DNA from: Miscanthus floridulus
Taxonomy: Eukaryota > Streptophyta > Magnoliopsida > Poales > Poaceae
Reading direction: 5' to 3'
NCBI RefSeq assembly: GCF_019320115.1
Contig: NC_089598.1
Location: 85,699,560 to 85,763,559, forward strand
Length of the DNA: 64,000 nucleotides
The translations under genes were made by a program, and so were the position numbers. The notes under the pieces are model-generated. The model worked only from the letters and a program-made list of their open reading frames with translations. It searched no databases and was not told where the DNA came from. Shown piece after piece: positions 1 through 10,685 of the stretch. The stretch's first letter is position 1, and each line of letters starts with the position of its first letter.

Positions 1-222
1 ACAAGTACCACAGTAAGCATGTTCGACCACTAACTTCATGCAAGGCGATTTAGTCCTGCATCGGGTTCAATCAACCAAGGGGGAAAACAAGTTTTTGCCT
101 CCTTGGGAAGGTCCATTTATCATGGCCGAAGTACTGGAGTTGGGAACGTATAAGCTGGCAAACATGAAAGGTGAAGTCTACACGAATGCCTGGAACGTCG
201 ACGGTTCTATGCGATAAAAAAG
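1..222 (+). pseudogene. 3' end of Ty3/gypsy pol (integrase C-terminal tail), partial
   Basis: From about base 36 one frame reads a typical gypsy integrase tail: a GDLVLHR start, then PPWEGPF, GTYKLAN and NAWNV, ending at a stop near 217. The GDLVL and PWEGPF motifs and the closing T/NAWN-type motif are standard at the end of plant Tat-lineage pol, and the same layout is seen in the RIRE2-like element at 55.4 kb. Just after NAWNV the usual RRFY motif appears only in another frame, so a 1-base indel has caused early termination. The 5' part of the element lies outside the window. The coding strand is plus. Confidence 0.75.
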
Positions 223-842
223 CAACCTTATACTAAGGAGCAACTCACGGGCGGTGTAACCACCACCCCATCACGAAAGGGGAAGACTACGTCACCAAAG
301 TCAATTAGCAATCGGTATGTTCCCGGGCTCAAACTGAACATCCTGGCAGGTCATGCTGACCTACCGAGATACTAAGGGGCTACACGATCAAAAAGTTTTT
401 CTAAGGATAGACCGCATTCGGGCACAACGTGTATGGGGCTCCGATCAATCGCCGTGATATGTTATGCTAACCTATCATGTTGATTCAGGGGCTACAATTA
501 GTACTGCCATGAGTCACGAAGCGGTTACTCAGAAGAACACAAAATGCAAGTCTTTATCTCAATGCCATCCTCTACTCTCTCATATTCGGCAAAGGCACCC
601 GTCGAGCTCCTAAACTCCACGGCCAGAGCACTGACGTTGTACGGCTTCTCCACCAGTGGAAACCCGACCGCCATGTCATGGAGGTCCTCGTCGCTTCAGA
701 GGGAAACGACCGCCAGCGCCAACGCAGCTCCACGACAAACCATGTGGTGGATCACTTCCTCCAACCACCTTGGTACATTACCGAGGCATTCTTCGACACT
801 CACCCCCACCGGCGAGAGCATGTCAACAACACCCCCACACGC
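223..842. other. Non-coding 3' region of the gypsy element
   Basis: This stretch lies between the end of pol and an antisense ORF. It contains recurring short phrases such as GGGGCTAC but no ORF with recognisable homology. It fits the long untranslated region that Tat-lineage elements carry between pol and the 3' LTR. The short plus-strand ORFs around 544-900 have no recognisable domain and overlap the antisense ORF. Confidence 0.5.
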
Positions 843-1310
843 CTACAGCAAAGTAGCGTAGAGGTCTCGATATTGGCCCGCTCTAACCACGGTGGCGGAT
901 GAGTCGGACGCAGCAGCGTCACGGTCGTGCTCTGCCTCCGCCACCTGCTCGGTCAGGACGGCGTTGGCTTCGTGGAGCCTCCCCACCTTGTCTTGAGCGA
1001 TGGTCAGTTGCTCTCGGGCGACTAGGAAGCACAAGCAACCACTCATCAAGATAAGATATTTCAAAGAAGAACGAACAGGGAATCTCACCAGGAACTTACC
1101 AAGAAGCTACGCCTGAGCCTCGACGCGGGACGTTCCGGCGGCCGCCGCCTCCCGCTTCGACCTAGCTATCGCCGCTTGCACGGCCTCCAACTGCGCCTGA
1201 AGATGGCTTGCCTCATCTTCAACCACCACGGCCGCCGGCAGAGCCATGGGCTCCACCGCCGTGGTGCTACCCGGTGAATCGGGAGAAGGAGGACTCGCAT
1301 CATCAAGCAT
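843..1310 (-). pseudogene. Antisense coiled-coil ORF of Tat-lineage element, two exons
   Basis: An ATG at 1310 opens a frame (MLDDASPPSPDSPGS...) that becomes a heptad-rich helix (QAQLEAVQAAIARSK). A perfect donor GTAAGT follows at 1099-1094, and an acceptor CTAG at 1022-1025 leads into exon 2 (1021-843), which continues the helix (REQLTIAQDKVGRLHE). Splicing 1022-1099 joins the two halves in phase and leaves a single in-frame TAG at 1109-1107, nine bases before the donor, where a C-to-T change in CAG is the simplest explanation. Tat-lineage gypsy elements are known to carry additional ORFs, some in antisense between pol and the 3' LTR. The function of these coiled-coil proteins is unknown. 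The spliced model is inferred from splice motifs and phase only. Confidence 0.55.
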
Positions 1311-1573
1311 TGGAAGCCTGGAAGAACACTCGGTGAGAAGAAACCCCTGGATCGCCCGATTCGGGTCAGTTAAAGGACTTACCTGACGAAGGCAGGCGGA
1401 TGGGTGGATAGCGCTCGGCCGTCGCCCGTCTAGGAACCTCCGTCCTCGAGCTCCCCACGCTTTCCATCAGATTGGATCTAAGGGGACAAAGGCGGAGGAA
1501 GACGAAGAATTAAAGAAAGGGAGGTAAGCTCAACAGTGCGCATATGAAATTATGTCCATTTACGCCTCCCCTT

Positions 1574-1583
1574 CTTTAAATAA
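1574..1583 (-). promoter_or_regulatory. TATA-like box upstream of antisense ORF
   Basis: On the minus strand the motif TATTTAAAG lies about 265 bases upstream of the antisense ATG at 1310. It is flanked by GC-richer sequence and is a plausible core promoter for the antisense transcript. This is inference from motif and position. Confidence 0.35.
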
Positions 1584-1639
1584 GTAGGAACCAGAGCGTG
1601 AATGGAATCCCAACCGCACACGCTTGTGCATGGGAAAGC

Positions 1640-3680
1640 GAGCCACGAGCACCGACGCTCTAGCTTCTGGTAAGCCAACTCACTCACGGGTCACGCGTTC
1701 GTTATCCGCCCACAGCTGCCCACATGCGCTTTCAACGAAACATTTCCTTGTCGCTCTGCAAAATGGAGGCTCGTTGGTGTGTGGTGTTCACCGGAGGCAG
1801 CGGCCCGGCGGCGCTTGTAACTGGTGGGTCGGGAGCAGTGGTTGCACATCGTGGAAGGGAGGCATCGGCCGCACAAGCGGCGAGGAGGCCGTGGCCGCAT
1901 GACTTGGAGAGGGCAGCAGCGCGCCGCACCTGGCAGGGCTGGCAGCCGAGTGCCGCGCAACTTGGAGGTGGCCGCGCGCTGCACGTCGGAAGGGCCAGCG
2001 GCCATGCGTTCGGAGGCAGCAGGCGAGCAGATAACAACGATAAGAAGAGGACCGAGTGGATATGAATAGGTGGATAAACAGTTTTTTTTTTTTTTTTTGA
2101 GAAACAAAGAAGTGTGGGTTGTTAAACTAACGTCGTGGCCCAACAACGCAGAGCATTACCGTTTGTTCAAACGAAATCAGGATCGTCCAATGATCAGCTT
2201 GTCGGACAGCTAGCTTCTCAGGAGTCAGGACAGAGCAGTTATACTAATATAAAAACTATTTACTCCCTAGCTTGGTTATTTTTGTTTATCTCAATTTTGT
2301 TTCTTGCTTGTTTTCCTTTTCCCCCTACTCTCCTTTGTACTACCGCTTTATATATTTTCTCTTTTACTATATTAACAGGTGTAGGCTTGCTCCTCCTGAT
2401 TTCGTAAAAAAAAAGAACTATTTAGAAGAAAAAAAATGCTGTTCCAAACCTGACGTCCTGACCGGACCTGTAGGAGTGGTGAGGTAGACGTTGGAAGAGA
2501 ACGCGTGCCACCAACACCCGGTTGCCGGACCTCGACTACGGTCCACAACGATCTTGAAGGACCCAAATGACGATTAGAGGGAGGATGGATGAGAACTGAT
2601 TAAAAAAAATTATCGAGAAAGATCTTGGTCTATATCCTGATTATGACCTAATACATCTCTTTGCTAATTGCCAAGATCACACACGCCAACTAGTGATTTG
2701 TCAACCGTAGAAATGACTAGAAATGCTCACGGCCTTTCCGCGTATGGCCAGTGTATGGGCTGCTTGTAGCGTAGTTGGGCTCTTAACTGATTTACTGAGC
2801 GTAGTGGGATAAGTATTTATTTGAGGTTTTTATTATTTTTAAAAATCGTGTTCATCTCCTACCACATCTGAGATGGCGCGAGCATTCGTCCTTGGTGGCC
2901 ACCGAATTTGGCCGCCATTTTGCATGGTACGTGCGTCCCTTCTCTGCTTTTGCTAGCACAATGTCGGTTTGGGGCCTTTTTTTTAAAAAGCATGCTTAAT
3001 TCCTAATTTTCTTTGCAAATACATGAATACAACAAATATTTTTAAGAGGTAATAAAAACATTATTATCGCGTAGAGTTTGTTTTTTGTGATTTTGTGAGC
3101 GCAAAAACCACCTAAATCGGAGGTACCGATTTAAAATATTTTGATTTTAAAAGTTTAAGCTTTATTAAAATAGAAGTTATTGTTTTTAATAATTATTAAA
3201 CTACTTTGGAAAATGCTGTTGTATTAAAAAAAACTTGGTTCATGATGTCACCAAAAACATATATGACACCAACAGCCATTTTTCATTAAGCGTTAACATT
3301 TGCCACAGGATTATTACTGCCTCTCTCGGTAGTAGCCGCACTGAGCTACTTGGACAATACTACCAAATAAATCGATAATGTAGAATATTTGAAGTATCTA
3401 TTACATAGATGTAGTCAGTGAGAAACTCAGCAAAGCTTGTTTTTTTCATTTTGCGATTTTGCTTTGATTTTATATAGATTTTAGAACTTTCAGCCGATTA
3501 AAACGTAATAAAAGAAAAAGAGAAACGTAATAGGACAAACGCTTTGCACCTAGGTCCATGTACTTTCCCTCAATCAAATCGCGCTTTAATGTACGGTAAA
3601 GAACTGTTCATAAGACTATAAGAGTCACGATATTTGCATTGGGAACCCTGACAAAGCTTATATTCTTTTTTACTTACCCA
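1640..3680. other. Intergenic stretch, no recognisable gene
   Basis: 1700-2070 is GC-rich and open in several frames on both strands, with no recognisable domain. It is followed by a poly(T) run at about 2080-2098. 2100-3680 is AT-rich, with no ORF of note and no paired terminal repeat that I could find. It may be remains of old transposable elements. Confidence 0.5.
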
Positions 3681-3699
3681 TGAACGCTTAGCAGAGCAG

Positions 3700-4300
3700 A
3701 GCAGATACGCAGGATGCGGGTGCCGGCGTCGCTGCGTCGATCCGGCCGGGGACGGCCATGTTGGCGGCGGCTGGCCGGACGGCGAGTTGCGCCGGGCCCG
3801 CGCGCTCCCGGGGCCGGCCTGAGCTCGGCGTGAGGCAGGCCGTGGTCTGCTGGTTACGCGCGAGCGTGCTGCTGGAGCGGCGCAGCAAGGCCGCGCGACG
3901 ATGGCAGGGACGGCTAGAGGGACGCGGGAGGGGCGTAAGGCGATGGGTAGGTGCCCGCCGGGTGAAAGAAGGACGGCGGCAAGCACTCGAGCCAGGCATG
4001 GCGCTTGCTGCTGCGACGAACAGAGAGAGTGAGGGCAGCGGAGCTGAGCCGAGAGGGCGCAAGGGCGAGCGAGGATCGGAGGGGCTTTGCCGGTGGACCA
4101 TGCCCACGGTGGTGGCCCGCGGCGGATACCTGCGCTGCCGGCCTGCCTCTCTGCTCATCGACGCCGAGCGAGCGGACGGGGCGAAGCGTCGAGAAGGCTC
4201 GAGAGGTTCCGGGTCCACGATGAAATGTGAGGAGACCCGAACCGATCCACCATCGGACGGACCACGTCGCTTGCTCGCCTGAACTGACGGTTGTCGGGTT
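3700..4300. other. GC-rich block, open on both strands, function unknown
   Basis: A sharp GC-rich block in AT-rich surroundings keeps long frames open on both strands (for example 3758-4282 plus and 3688-4405 minus). None of the frames shows a domain, a signal peptide or sensible composition, since all are Arg/Pro/Ala/Ser-rich. Such frames are expected by chance at high GC. It could be a gene fragment carried by a transposon, or the GC-rich part of an LTR like those at 26.6-27.4 kb and 48.2-48.8 kb. Confidence 0.35.
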
Positions 4301-4408
4301 GAGCGGGCGACGTGGCCCTATCGGGCGTCCACGGTTTGGTGCGTGAATCGTTTGAAGAGATTGGGATTTTTCTAAGCATTGCAGAAGCAAAACGGCAAAG
4401 CTCAAAAT

Positions 4409-5609
4409 TGTTACTCACTAATTACCGGCAAAAAATGCACCAATTGAACAAGTGATTATCATGGTTACTAGCATGCAAAAGATTAATTAAACATACTTGC
4501 AATGACTAAACAATTCCATTTACATTGAAAGGACATTACACAAAGACAAGGACGGCCACTAGCCCTACTAATAACTAGATCTATTATGGTGGAATACGGA
4601 GGATGGACAGGGTTATCACCACCTGCCACCTACCACTAACTATCTGGAGGCCTAGCCGTAAACACAAGCAAGCTATAGCCTAAGCATCACGCTTAATCTA
4701 TACTCACTACGCTGATCCAGATCCTGATGAAATAAGATCAGAGCACTCTAACCAAGCGGTGAAACCCATAAACAACAGTAATATAACAACACTTTATTAA
4801 TGCAGAAGATCAGAATTGACATAAACGGTCCCGGACTTCACTCGATCAGAGCTGCATCCACCGAGGTACAAGTGGACAAGGTAGCCGACAGACCCAACTC
4901 CTCTCCAAGCTTCTCATTACTCTCTCCCTATCTTCTAATTCTAAGGATATATGGCTTTGCCTAAGCTAAACTATGCTATTGCTTGCTTCTTCGTGGAATT
5001 GTTGCTTCACTTGGCGCCAGCACCCCTTTATATAGTGTAAAAGAGGGTAGGGGGTACTTGTAGACGTGGCAGAGGTGGTGGAGCTGGCCAGGTGGGGTCA
5101 GGCAACCCCCTAGGGTCGGTCGACCCTAGGATGGCAGTGTCATGCCCACCAATGGCTTAGATCTCCTCCTGATGGCGGTTGACAGTTGCTTCAAGTCGGT
5201 TGTAGGTTGGTTGATGTCCGGAGTCTATGACAGTGGGCCATCCAAAACTTTGGAGGCTTCTTGGTGACCCTTGGATCAAACCGACACCAACCAACGTGCT
5301 AAAGTGCTCCAAAGTGTGTTTCTTGGTTTCCCCACGGACTGGTGACGTGGCAAGGGAGAAAGGGCGTCGGGCGATGGCTAGGTAGGGTCACCCGACCCCA
5401 CCTTGTGTGTGCTCTGCCCCCTGTTGTGTGGGATTCCTTCTAGAAGTTTGATGATGATGTATTTTGACCATTTTAGTCCTGCATGCACATTCTTCCAAGT
5501 ACAAGTGGAACCAAGTGAAATCATAACATAAATATTGCTTTTATGTTGGTTTTATGCTCATTATGCTAACATGTTGATGGTTAGATTTGATGGTTAAGGA
5601 CCATCAACA
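4409..5609 (-). mobile_element. LTR-like block (minus orientation)
   Basis: Read on the minus strand the block begins TGTTGATGGTCC at 5609 and ends GAGTAACA at 4409, giving TG...CA ends. A clear TATA box (TATATAAAGGGG) sits on the minus strand near 5024-5035. The layout of TG start, internal TATA box and CA end suggests an LTR of about 1.2 kb. No 5-bp duplication was found at the ends, so it is either one LTR of a deleted element or a rearranged solo LTR. Confidence 0.4.
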
Positions 5610-5614
5610 AACAA

Positions 5615-5870
5615 GACCCCCAATTTACAGCCTTGGAAGGCAAACTTCGAAGAAGAACTTGGCTTGGTTTGTATCAAGGCCAAGCAAAAGTTGAGAGGAG
5701 CTCTAAATTTATGGAGAGAGATCATTTTCCCTAGAATTGGTCTTCCTTTTTTCCTTTTGGCTCTTTAAGCCCTGTAACTTGTGTTTTTTGTACATACATT
5801 CATTTATTTATATTATATAAAAACTATGGGTAGGGGCCTCCCCTGCTGACCCTTCCGAAAAAAAGATCCA
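5615..5870 (+). mobile_element. Possible LINE 3' tail
   Basis: An AT-rich stretch carries a closing phrase (AGGGGCCTCCCCTGC) followed by a short A-rich run near 5859-5866. This resembles the 3' untranslated ends of grass L1-type LINEs. No reverse transcriptase coding is present, so if it is a LINE it is severely 5'-truncated. Confidence 0.25.
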
Positions 5871-6046
5871 ACGCCAATATTTTCAAGGACACAGCTTAAA
5901 TAGTTAGCAGTTTAGCACGTCTTGGAATAAATCTAATCACACAAAATCGGGTGTGAATTGTGAGATGAGAAGAGAACCCAATGAAACGTTGGTGCTCTAG
6001 CAGTTTAGATTTTCCGTAAGTAAAACTCATCATACTCCAATTATTG

Positions 6047-6549
6047 AATCCTGAGCTGAGGAATTAACGGTGAGGATTCCGTATAACAGCTCTGAGTGCC
6101 AGGTAGCGTCCCAAACCGAGCCCGATCACTGGTCTACAGCATCTGCACCACCTTGTGCATGGTTGGCCGCAGCGCCGGGTTCGTCTCGACGCACCACAAA
6201 ATGCCACGCGAGCAAACCGCTCCACCTTCTCCATGTCCTCCACGGTGTCGACGTCGCCGTCACCCTGCAGCATGATCTCTGTCCTTTGGGCGCCCACCCA
6301 ACCAGCGTGAGCATGACCTTTTCGTCGTTGTCGCCCTGCGGCACCGACACGTCGTTGTCGGACACCACCGGCTCGTGGCTTCTCCGGCAGCAGATCATCT
6401 CCAGCAGCACGACGCCGAAGCTGTACACGTCTGCCTTGGTGCCCACGTGCCCGTCACCGAGAAGCCACTCGGGCCCGATGTATCCCCTGGTGCCTCTGAC
6501 ATGGGTGACCGTGGTGTGCACCTGCTGGGTTCCCAGCAGCTTGGCCTAT
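6047..6549 (-). pseudogene. Receptor-like kinase C-terminal fragment
   Basis: The segment copies the 3' third of the intact receptor kinase at 7221-9767. The minus-strand frame reads HTTVTHVRGTRGYIGPEWLL and then KADVYSFGVVLLEM, which is the activation segment and subdomain IX. The copy starts abruptly in the activation loop at about 6549. It lacks the catalytic loop, the ATP site and all of the ectodomain. At least two frameshifts follow, after GWAPKGQ and after VAFCG, so the C-terminal lobe switches frame. Similarity extends past the stop region to about 6047. It is a partial tandem duplicate with no coding potential for a kinase. Confidence 0.85.
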
Positions 6550-6992
6550 ATAGTTCATGTCACTAATCCTGCGTTAACCAATCATCAACAACCTCTGTAA
6601 CCGAGTATGCAATAGAGAGAGATCTATTTCAAACTAGACGCAAGGTACCACGTACTTGAACCAGTATAATCTGTGTCTTGTGTGCTATCCATTTGATTCC
6701 CTATGCGTGAATACACTGATCCATATTGCCGGAGTAAATATTTCTGACACAAGGAGCAAAGCTGAAGAATCAGGGAGCGGAGCTCTCCCAAACAGAGCCT
6801 TACGGTGCTGTTGATGTGCTAGATAGCTTCCAATGTTTGGTCCTGAAGTCAAAGGTCGACAACCAATTTGCAGTGAGTGGTGTTATCTCATTTAGTAATC
6901 CTTATGTCTCCTAAGGTTTTACCTTGTGGAGGAGTATGGTTTGATGAACTAGTCTGACTAATCAAATTAACCAAAGAACTATGATCGGTGTA
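6550..6992. other. Spacer between pseudogene and MITE
   Basis: AT-rich sequence in which I see no ORF, repeat or regulatory motif that can be supported. Confidence 0.4.
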
Positions 6993-7214
6993 CTCCCTCC
7001 ATCTTAAAATAAATCAACTTATAAAGATATTTGGAGTCAAACATTTTTTAGTTTCGATCGAATTTATTAAAAGGTGCACAGATGTTTATGGCACTAAATT
7101 TGCATTATTAGATATATCTTGAAATATATTTTTTATAATGCACTTGCTTGATGTCATACTTACAATAATTTGATTCAGAACAATTCAATTTAATTTATTT
7201 TATGATGGAGGGAA
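6993..7214. mobile_element. Stowaway-type MITE (222 bp)
   Basis: The terminal inverted repeats CTCCCTCCATC (left) and GATGGAGGGA (right) bound an AT-rich interior with no coding, and TA dinucleotides flank both sides (6991-6992 and 7215-7216). This is the signature of Stowaway (Tc1/mariner-type) MITEs. It ends 6 bp from the stop codon of the receptor kinase, so it probably forms most of that gene's proximal 3' UTR. Confidence 0.9.
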
Positions 7215-7220
7215 TATTAT

Positions 7221-9767
7221 TCAGTCTTTGAGCTGAGAAATTAAAGGCGAGGATTCCATGTAACAGTCTGGAGGGTCAGGTATACGTAGTGCCTGAACCT
7301 GAGCCCGATCACTGGTCTCCAGCATCTGCACCACCTGGTGGATGGTGGGTCGCAGCAGCGGGTTCGGCTCGATGCACCAGAGCGCCACGCGCACGAACCA
7401 GTCCACCCTCTCCATGTCCTCCGCGCTGTCGACGTCAGCGTCGTCGCCGTGCAGCATCAGCTCCGTCCTCCGCTCCCCCACCAGCTGCGCCGCCCAACCG
7501 AACAAGGTGACCGTCTCGTCGTCCTCCACGCCACGCGGTGGATCAACCACCACCGGCTCCTGGCACCTCCGGCAGCAGATCATCTCTAGCAGCACGACGC
7601 CGAAGCTGTAGACGTCCGCCTTGGTGTCCACGTGCCCGTCACCGAGAAGCCACTCGGGCGCGATGTATCCCCTGGTGCCTCTGACATGGGTCACCGTGGT
7701 GTGCACCTGCTGGGTTCCCAGCAGCTTGGAGATCCCGAAATCAGTGATCCTCGGGACGCCATGGCCGTCTATTAGGATGTTCTCGGGCTTGATGTCACAG
7801 TGGATGATGGGGGCGCTGCAGCCGTCATGAAGGTACTCGAGCCCCCGGGCGATGGCGACCGCGGCCTCCACGCGCCAGCGCCACGGAGGCCGCCTCCTCT
7901 CGGGGTTGAAGAGGAAGCTACGGAGCGACCCGCCCGGCATGAACTCGAACACCAGCATCCGGTGCTTGCCTTCTTTGCAGTAGCCGATCATGCGGACCAG
8001 GTTCCGGTGGTGGATCTGCCCGATGGACTGCACCTCGTTGGTGAACTCCTGCTCGCCGTACTCGTTCGAGGCGACGAGCTTCTTCACCGCGATGGCGTGC
8101 GGCTGCGGCGACCTCATCGTTCCTCTATACACCTCGCCGAAGCTCCCTTTACCCAGCAGCTTCTCGAAGCCATTGGTGGCTTGGTAAAGCTCCTTCCAGC
8201 TGAACGCTCTCACACTTGTGCTCAGCAGCTGCTTGCTGTCTCTGTTCCTGCCGAGGTAATGCTGTGCCAGGAGGCCACCGATGGTGATCACTACGATCAA
8301 GGCCAAGCAGATGGTGATGATTTTGTAGGGGCGTAGTACGGTCCTTGTCCTTGTCGATTGGGCACTCCCGGTGCGCACCTTGATGAACGCCTTCATCGTG
8401 ACATCGTTTGCCCGCCGTCCGTTGGTGAGCACCGCGACCTCCCTGCAGTCGGAGACGCCGTCGCCGAGGAACAGCGCGGCCGCGCAGAAGCAATCGCTGA
8501 GGCAGTACTCCCGGCACTGCTCCTCCGATACCGATGACAATTTCTTGTAGTATATCGAGGTCTCCCAGGTGATGTTCGGGAGCTCCACGAGCGTGAACTC
8601 GTCGGAGCTGTTGTCGCCGCCGCAGCTCTGCGGCTCGAACACCGGCGTGCAGCCGCTGTCCGGGTGCTGCGCGTCGGTGTAGTTGTACCCACTCGGGCAG
8701 ACGCAGCTGAGCCGGTCGTCGGTCTGGACACAGTAAGACCCCGGGCCACACATGCCCTGCAACCCGGACGTTCTCTTGTTGCAGCCGTCCGGTGGCCACT
8801 GACTCAGCCTGGTCCAGGACGTGTTGCCGCCGCCTGTCTTGTGGCGGACATAGGTCCGGACGACGCCGTCAGGGTCCATCCTGACGAACTGGAAGTAGTC
8901 GACGCCGGCGGTGAAGCTCGCCGGTGGCGAAATCAAGCTGTAGACGGTGCCGTTGGTGAGGGTGTAGTTGAGCCGGCCCTGGGCGTCGAAGGTGACCGTT
9001 GTGTTGCCATGGGGGCTGTTGGTGTACTCCTGCCAGTAGGCGTTGCCGGGGTTGTTGCCCTCGAGGAGGTCGACGTAGAGGACCACATTGCCGTCCGGCT
9101 GGACGCCCATGCTGAACCGGCCAGTGGTGAACTCCGTGTCCGCCCGCTTGGAGAAGAGCTTCCCCTCTGACTTGGTGTCCAGGGCCAAGGACTGGCCCGG
9201 CAGGAGCGTGTCCGTCGGGAACCAGAAGCTCTCCCACAGCACGTCCCCGCCGCCGCCGTCGCCGTGGAACTGGAGGTTGCCCGAGTCTCGGAGCGCCAGG
9301 ACGGACCCGCGCCTAAGCCTGGACGTCGAGGCCCTCCACAGCTCTTGGTTGCGGCCGCCGCCGTCGGTGAGCACGAGCGTGCCGTCGGGCGTGACGCTGA
9401 GGACGGACCCCGCCGTGGCGAAGGCCGTGCCACCGGAGGGCGACTGCTTGGCGAACCACACCACGGACTGCGGCTGGGACTGGGACGATATGGAGCTGCT
9501 GCCGGCGCCGGCGGCATCGTCCCCGAAGCGGAACCATGTCGCGAGGAGGAACTTGGTCGGGTCGGCGTCGAGTGCGCGGAAGCCAAAGGCGAAGTCGCCG
9601 GACGGGCAGGTGATGTAACCGGGCGGCGTCAGGGCGGCTCCCGCGGTGAGGTTGGTCCGCGCCACGGCCGCCGCCGGCACGAATCGAGCTTGTTGCAGCA
9701 GCACGGTTATCGCTAGGGTGCAAAGATGCAGAGCGCGGCGGAGTGGAGAGCTGGGCAACGCCGGCAT
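7221..9767 (-). CDS. G-type lectin S-receptor-like Ser/Thr kinase (LECRK-like), intronless
   Basis: A predicted plasma-membrane receptor kinase of 848 aa. The start is the first ATG in the frame, at 9767; the frame is open further upstream but only through a TTG. Residues 1-35 form a signal peptide with a Leu-rich core. A bulb-type lectin domain covers roughly 40-195, an S-locus-glycoprotein and EGF-like Cys-rich region roughly 290-375, and a PAN/apple-like Cys segment roughly 405-465. The membrane helix is about 481-502. The kinase domain (about 530-820) keeps the Gly-rich loop GKGSFGEV (539-546), the lysine in AVKK (562), HCDIKPEN (656-663), DFG (676-678) and APE (704-706). The residue before the catalytic Asp is Cys, so it is a non-RD kinase, a class often tied to innate immune signalling. 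Numerous N-glycosylation sites occur in the ectodomain. No lesion was seen. The ligand is unknown. Confidence 0.95.
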   Translation of the reverse strand: MPALPSSPLRRALHLCTLAITVLLQQARFVPAAAVARTNLTAGAALTPPGYITCPSGDFAFGFRALDADPTKFLLATWFRFGDDAAGAGSSSISSQSQPQSVVWFAKQSPSGGTAFATAGSVLSVTPDGTLVLTDGGGRNQELWRASTSRLRRGSVLALRDSGNLQFHGDGGGGDVLWESFWFPTDTLLPGQSLALDTKSEGKLFSKRADTEFTTGRFSMGVQPDGNVVLYVDLLEGNNPGNAYWQEYTNSPHGNTTVTFDAQGRLNYTLTNGTVYSLISPPASFTAGVDYFQFVRMDPDGVVRTYVRHKTGGGNTSWTRLSQWPPDGCNKRTSGLQGMCGPGSYCVQTDDRLSCVCPSGYNYTDAQHPDSGCTPVFEPQSCGGDNSSDEFTLVELPNITWETSIYYKKLSSVSEEQCREYCLSDCFCAAALFLGDGVSDCREVAVLTNGRRANDVTMKAFIKVRTGSAQSTRTRTVLRPYKIITICLALIVVITIGGLLAQHYLGRNRDSKQLLSTSVRAFSWKELYQATNGFEKLLGKGSFGEVYRGTMRSPQPHAIAVKKLVASNEYGEQEFTNEVQSIGQIHHRNLVRMIGYCKEGKHRMLVFEFMPGGSLRSFLFNPERRRPPWRWRVEAAVAIARGLEYLHDGCSAPIIHCDIKPENILIDGHGVPRITDFGISKLLGTQQVHTTVTHVRGTRGYIAPEWLLGDGHVDTKADVYSFGVVLLEMICCRRCQEPVVVDPPRGVEDDETVTLFGWAAQLVGERRTELMLHGDDADVDSAEDMERVDWFVRVALWCIEPNPLLRPTIHQVVQMLETSDRAQVQALRIPDPPDCYMESSPLISQLKD

Positions 9768-10650
9768 GATCGCAGCTCCGTCCCTGCCGAGCAAGCGTCG
9801 TGTTGGCGTGTCGCCGTGTACAAGTTCTCTCTTTTAATCGAGATGATGGGTGGACGCAGGGGGTTGGTTAACGAGTAACGACTACTCGCCATGAAGCGGT
9901 CGCCGTGGATGCTGTCGTTGCGGATCAGAGGACGTGTCTCGCCGGTTTTCGCCCGGAGTCGAGTGCATGCCCAAGTCTTTGCCAAGAGAGCACCGAAGGG
10001 AGGTCAGCAAGAGGATGTCAGGATCGTCAAGGCGCAAGGTGCAGGCGTGCGTCTTCTGGAACAACTGCCTCAGCAGCTCATCATCAGCTACACTGCACGT
10101 CTCCTCCGTCCTAGCTCCTCCCACGAACGGGCAACCTCTCCTGTTACCTTCTTCAAAGAAAAACGGGCCATGGCCGTCTCCGTCTGCTACAGCCGCTCGC
10201 GCCTCGCGGAGCTCGGTAGCTCTTCCTGGCGTACTCCACAAGAGCGGTCGTGCCGACTCCTTCCACGACAGACTTCATCAACGCCATCGGCAGTCCGCTA
10301 CCGCTACCATTCCGTACCGCACTGACATGTCCCTTGGAAACTTTACATTCGACCTTCTATTTTTCCCTTATGGGACACACAAGTCGGCAGTCAAAATAAG
10401 CTACCATTTATGGAGAAATTTTATAGTGGTTGTTAGAAAAGAAAATATGGCACAAACGTTCTTACCATATGTTAAAACTAGTGGTTGACACTAATAGCAT
10501 GTACACATGTAATTGATGCTTTGGAGAGCTAATTCATTTAATATACCTTATAATTTGAGACAAATTTTGAATATTTCAATATCTTATATTTCAGGATGAT
10601 GGAAGGAGTAGCATTTACCATACAAAAATATAAAAAGGAAGGAAAGAAAA
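9768..10650. other. Upstream region of the receptor kinase
   Basis: This 5' flank of the minus-strand kinase gene is moderately GC-rich to about 10320, with overlapping open frames on both strands (9891-10325 plus and 9882-10241 minus). None has a recognisable domain. It becomes AT-rich after 10320. It probably contains the promoter and 5' UTR, but no confident TATA box was found. Confidence 0.4.
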
Positions 10651-10685
10651 AAGTTTGTCGTTCGGTATTAGAGTGCACTGGTGGA

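Noticed and set aside
8149..9723. Several long frames on both strands within the receptor kinase
   Set aside because: They are shadows of a GC-rich coding region with no domain and Arg/Ser/Pro-rich composition.
9768..9794. Start of the receptor kinase nine codons upstream of the chosen start
   Set aside because: The upstream codon at 9794 is TTG. The first ATG of the frame is at 9767 and is followed by a good signal peptide.
9882..10325. Overlapping frames upstream of the receptor kinase
   Set aside because: They are open on both strands with no recognisable domain and are likely chance frames in a GC-rich promoter.
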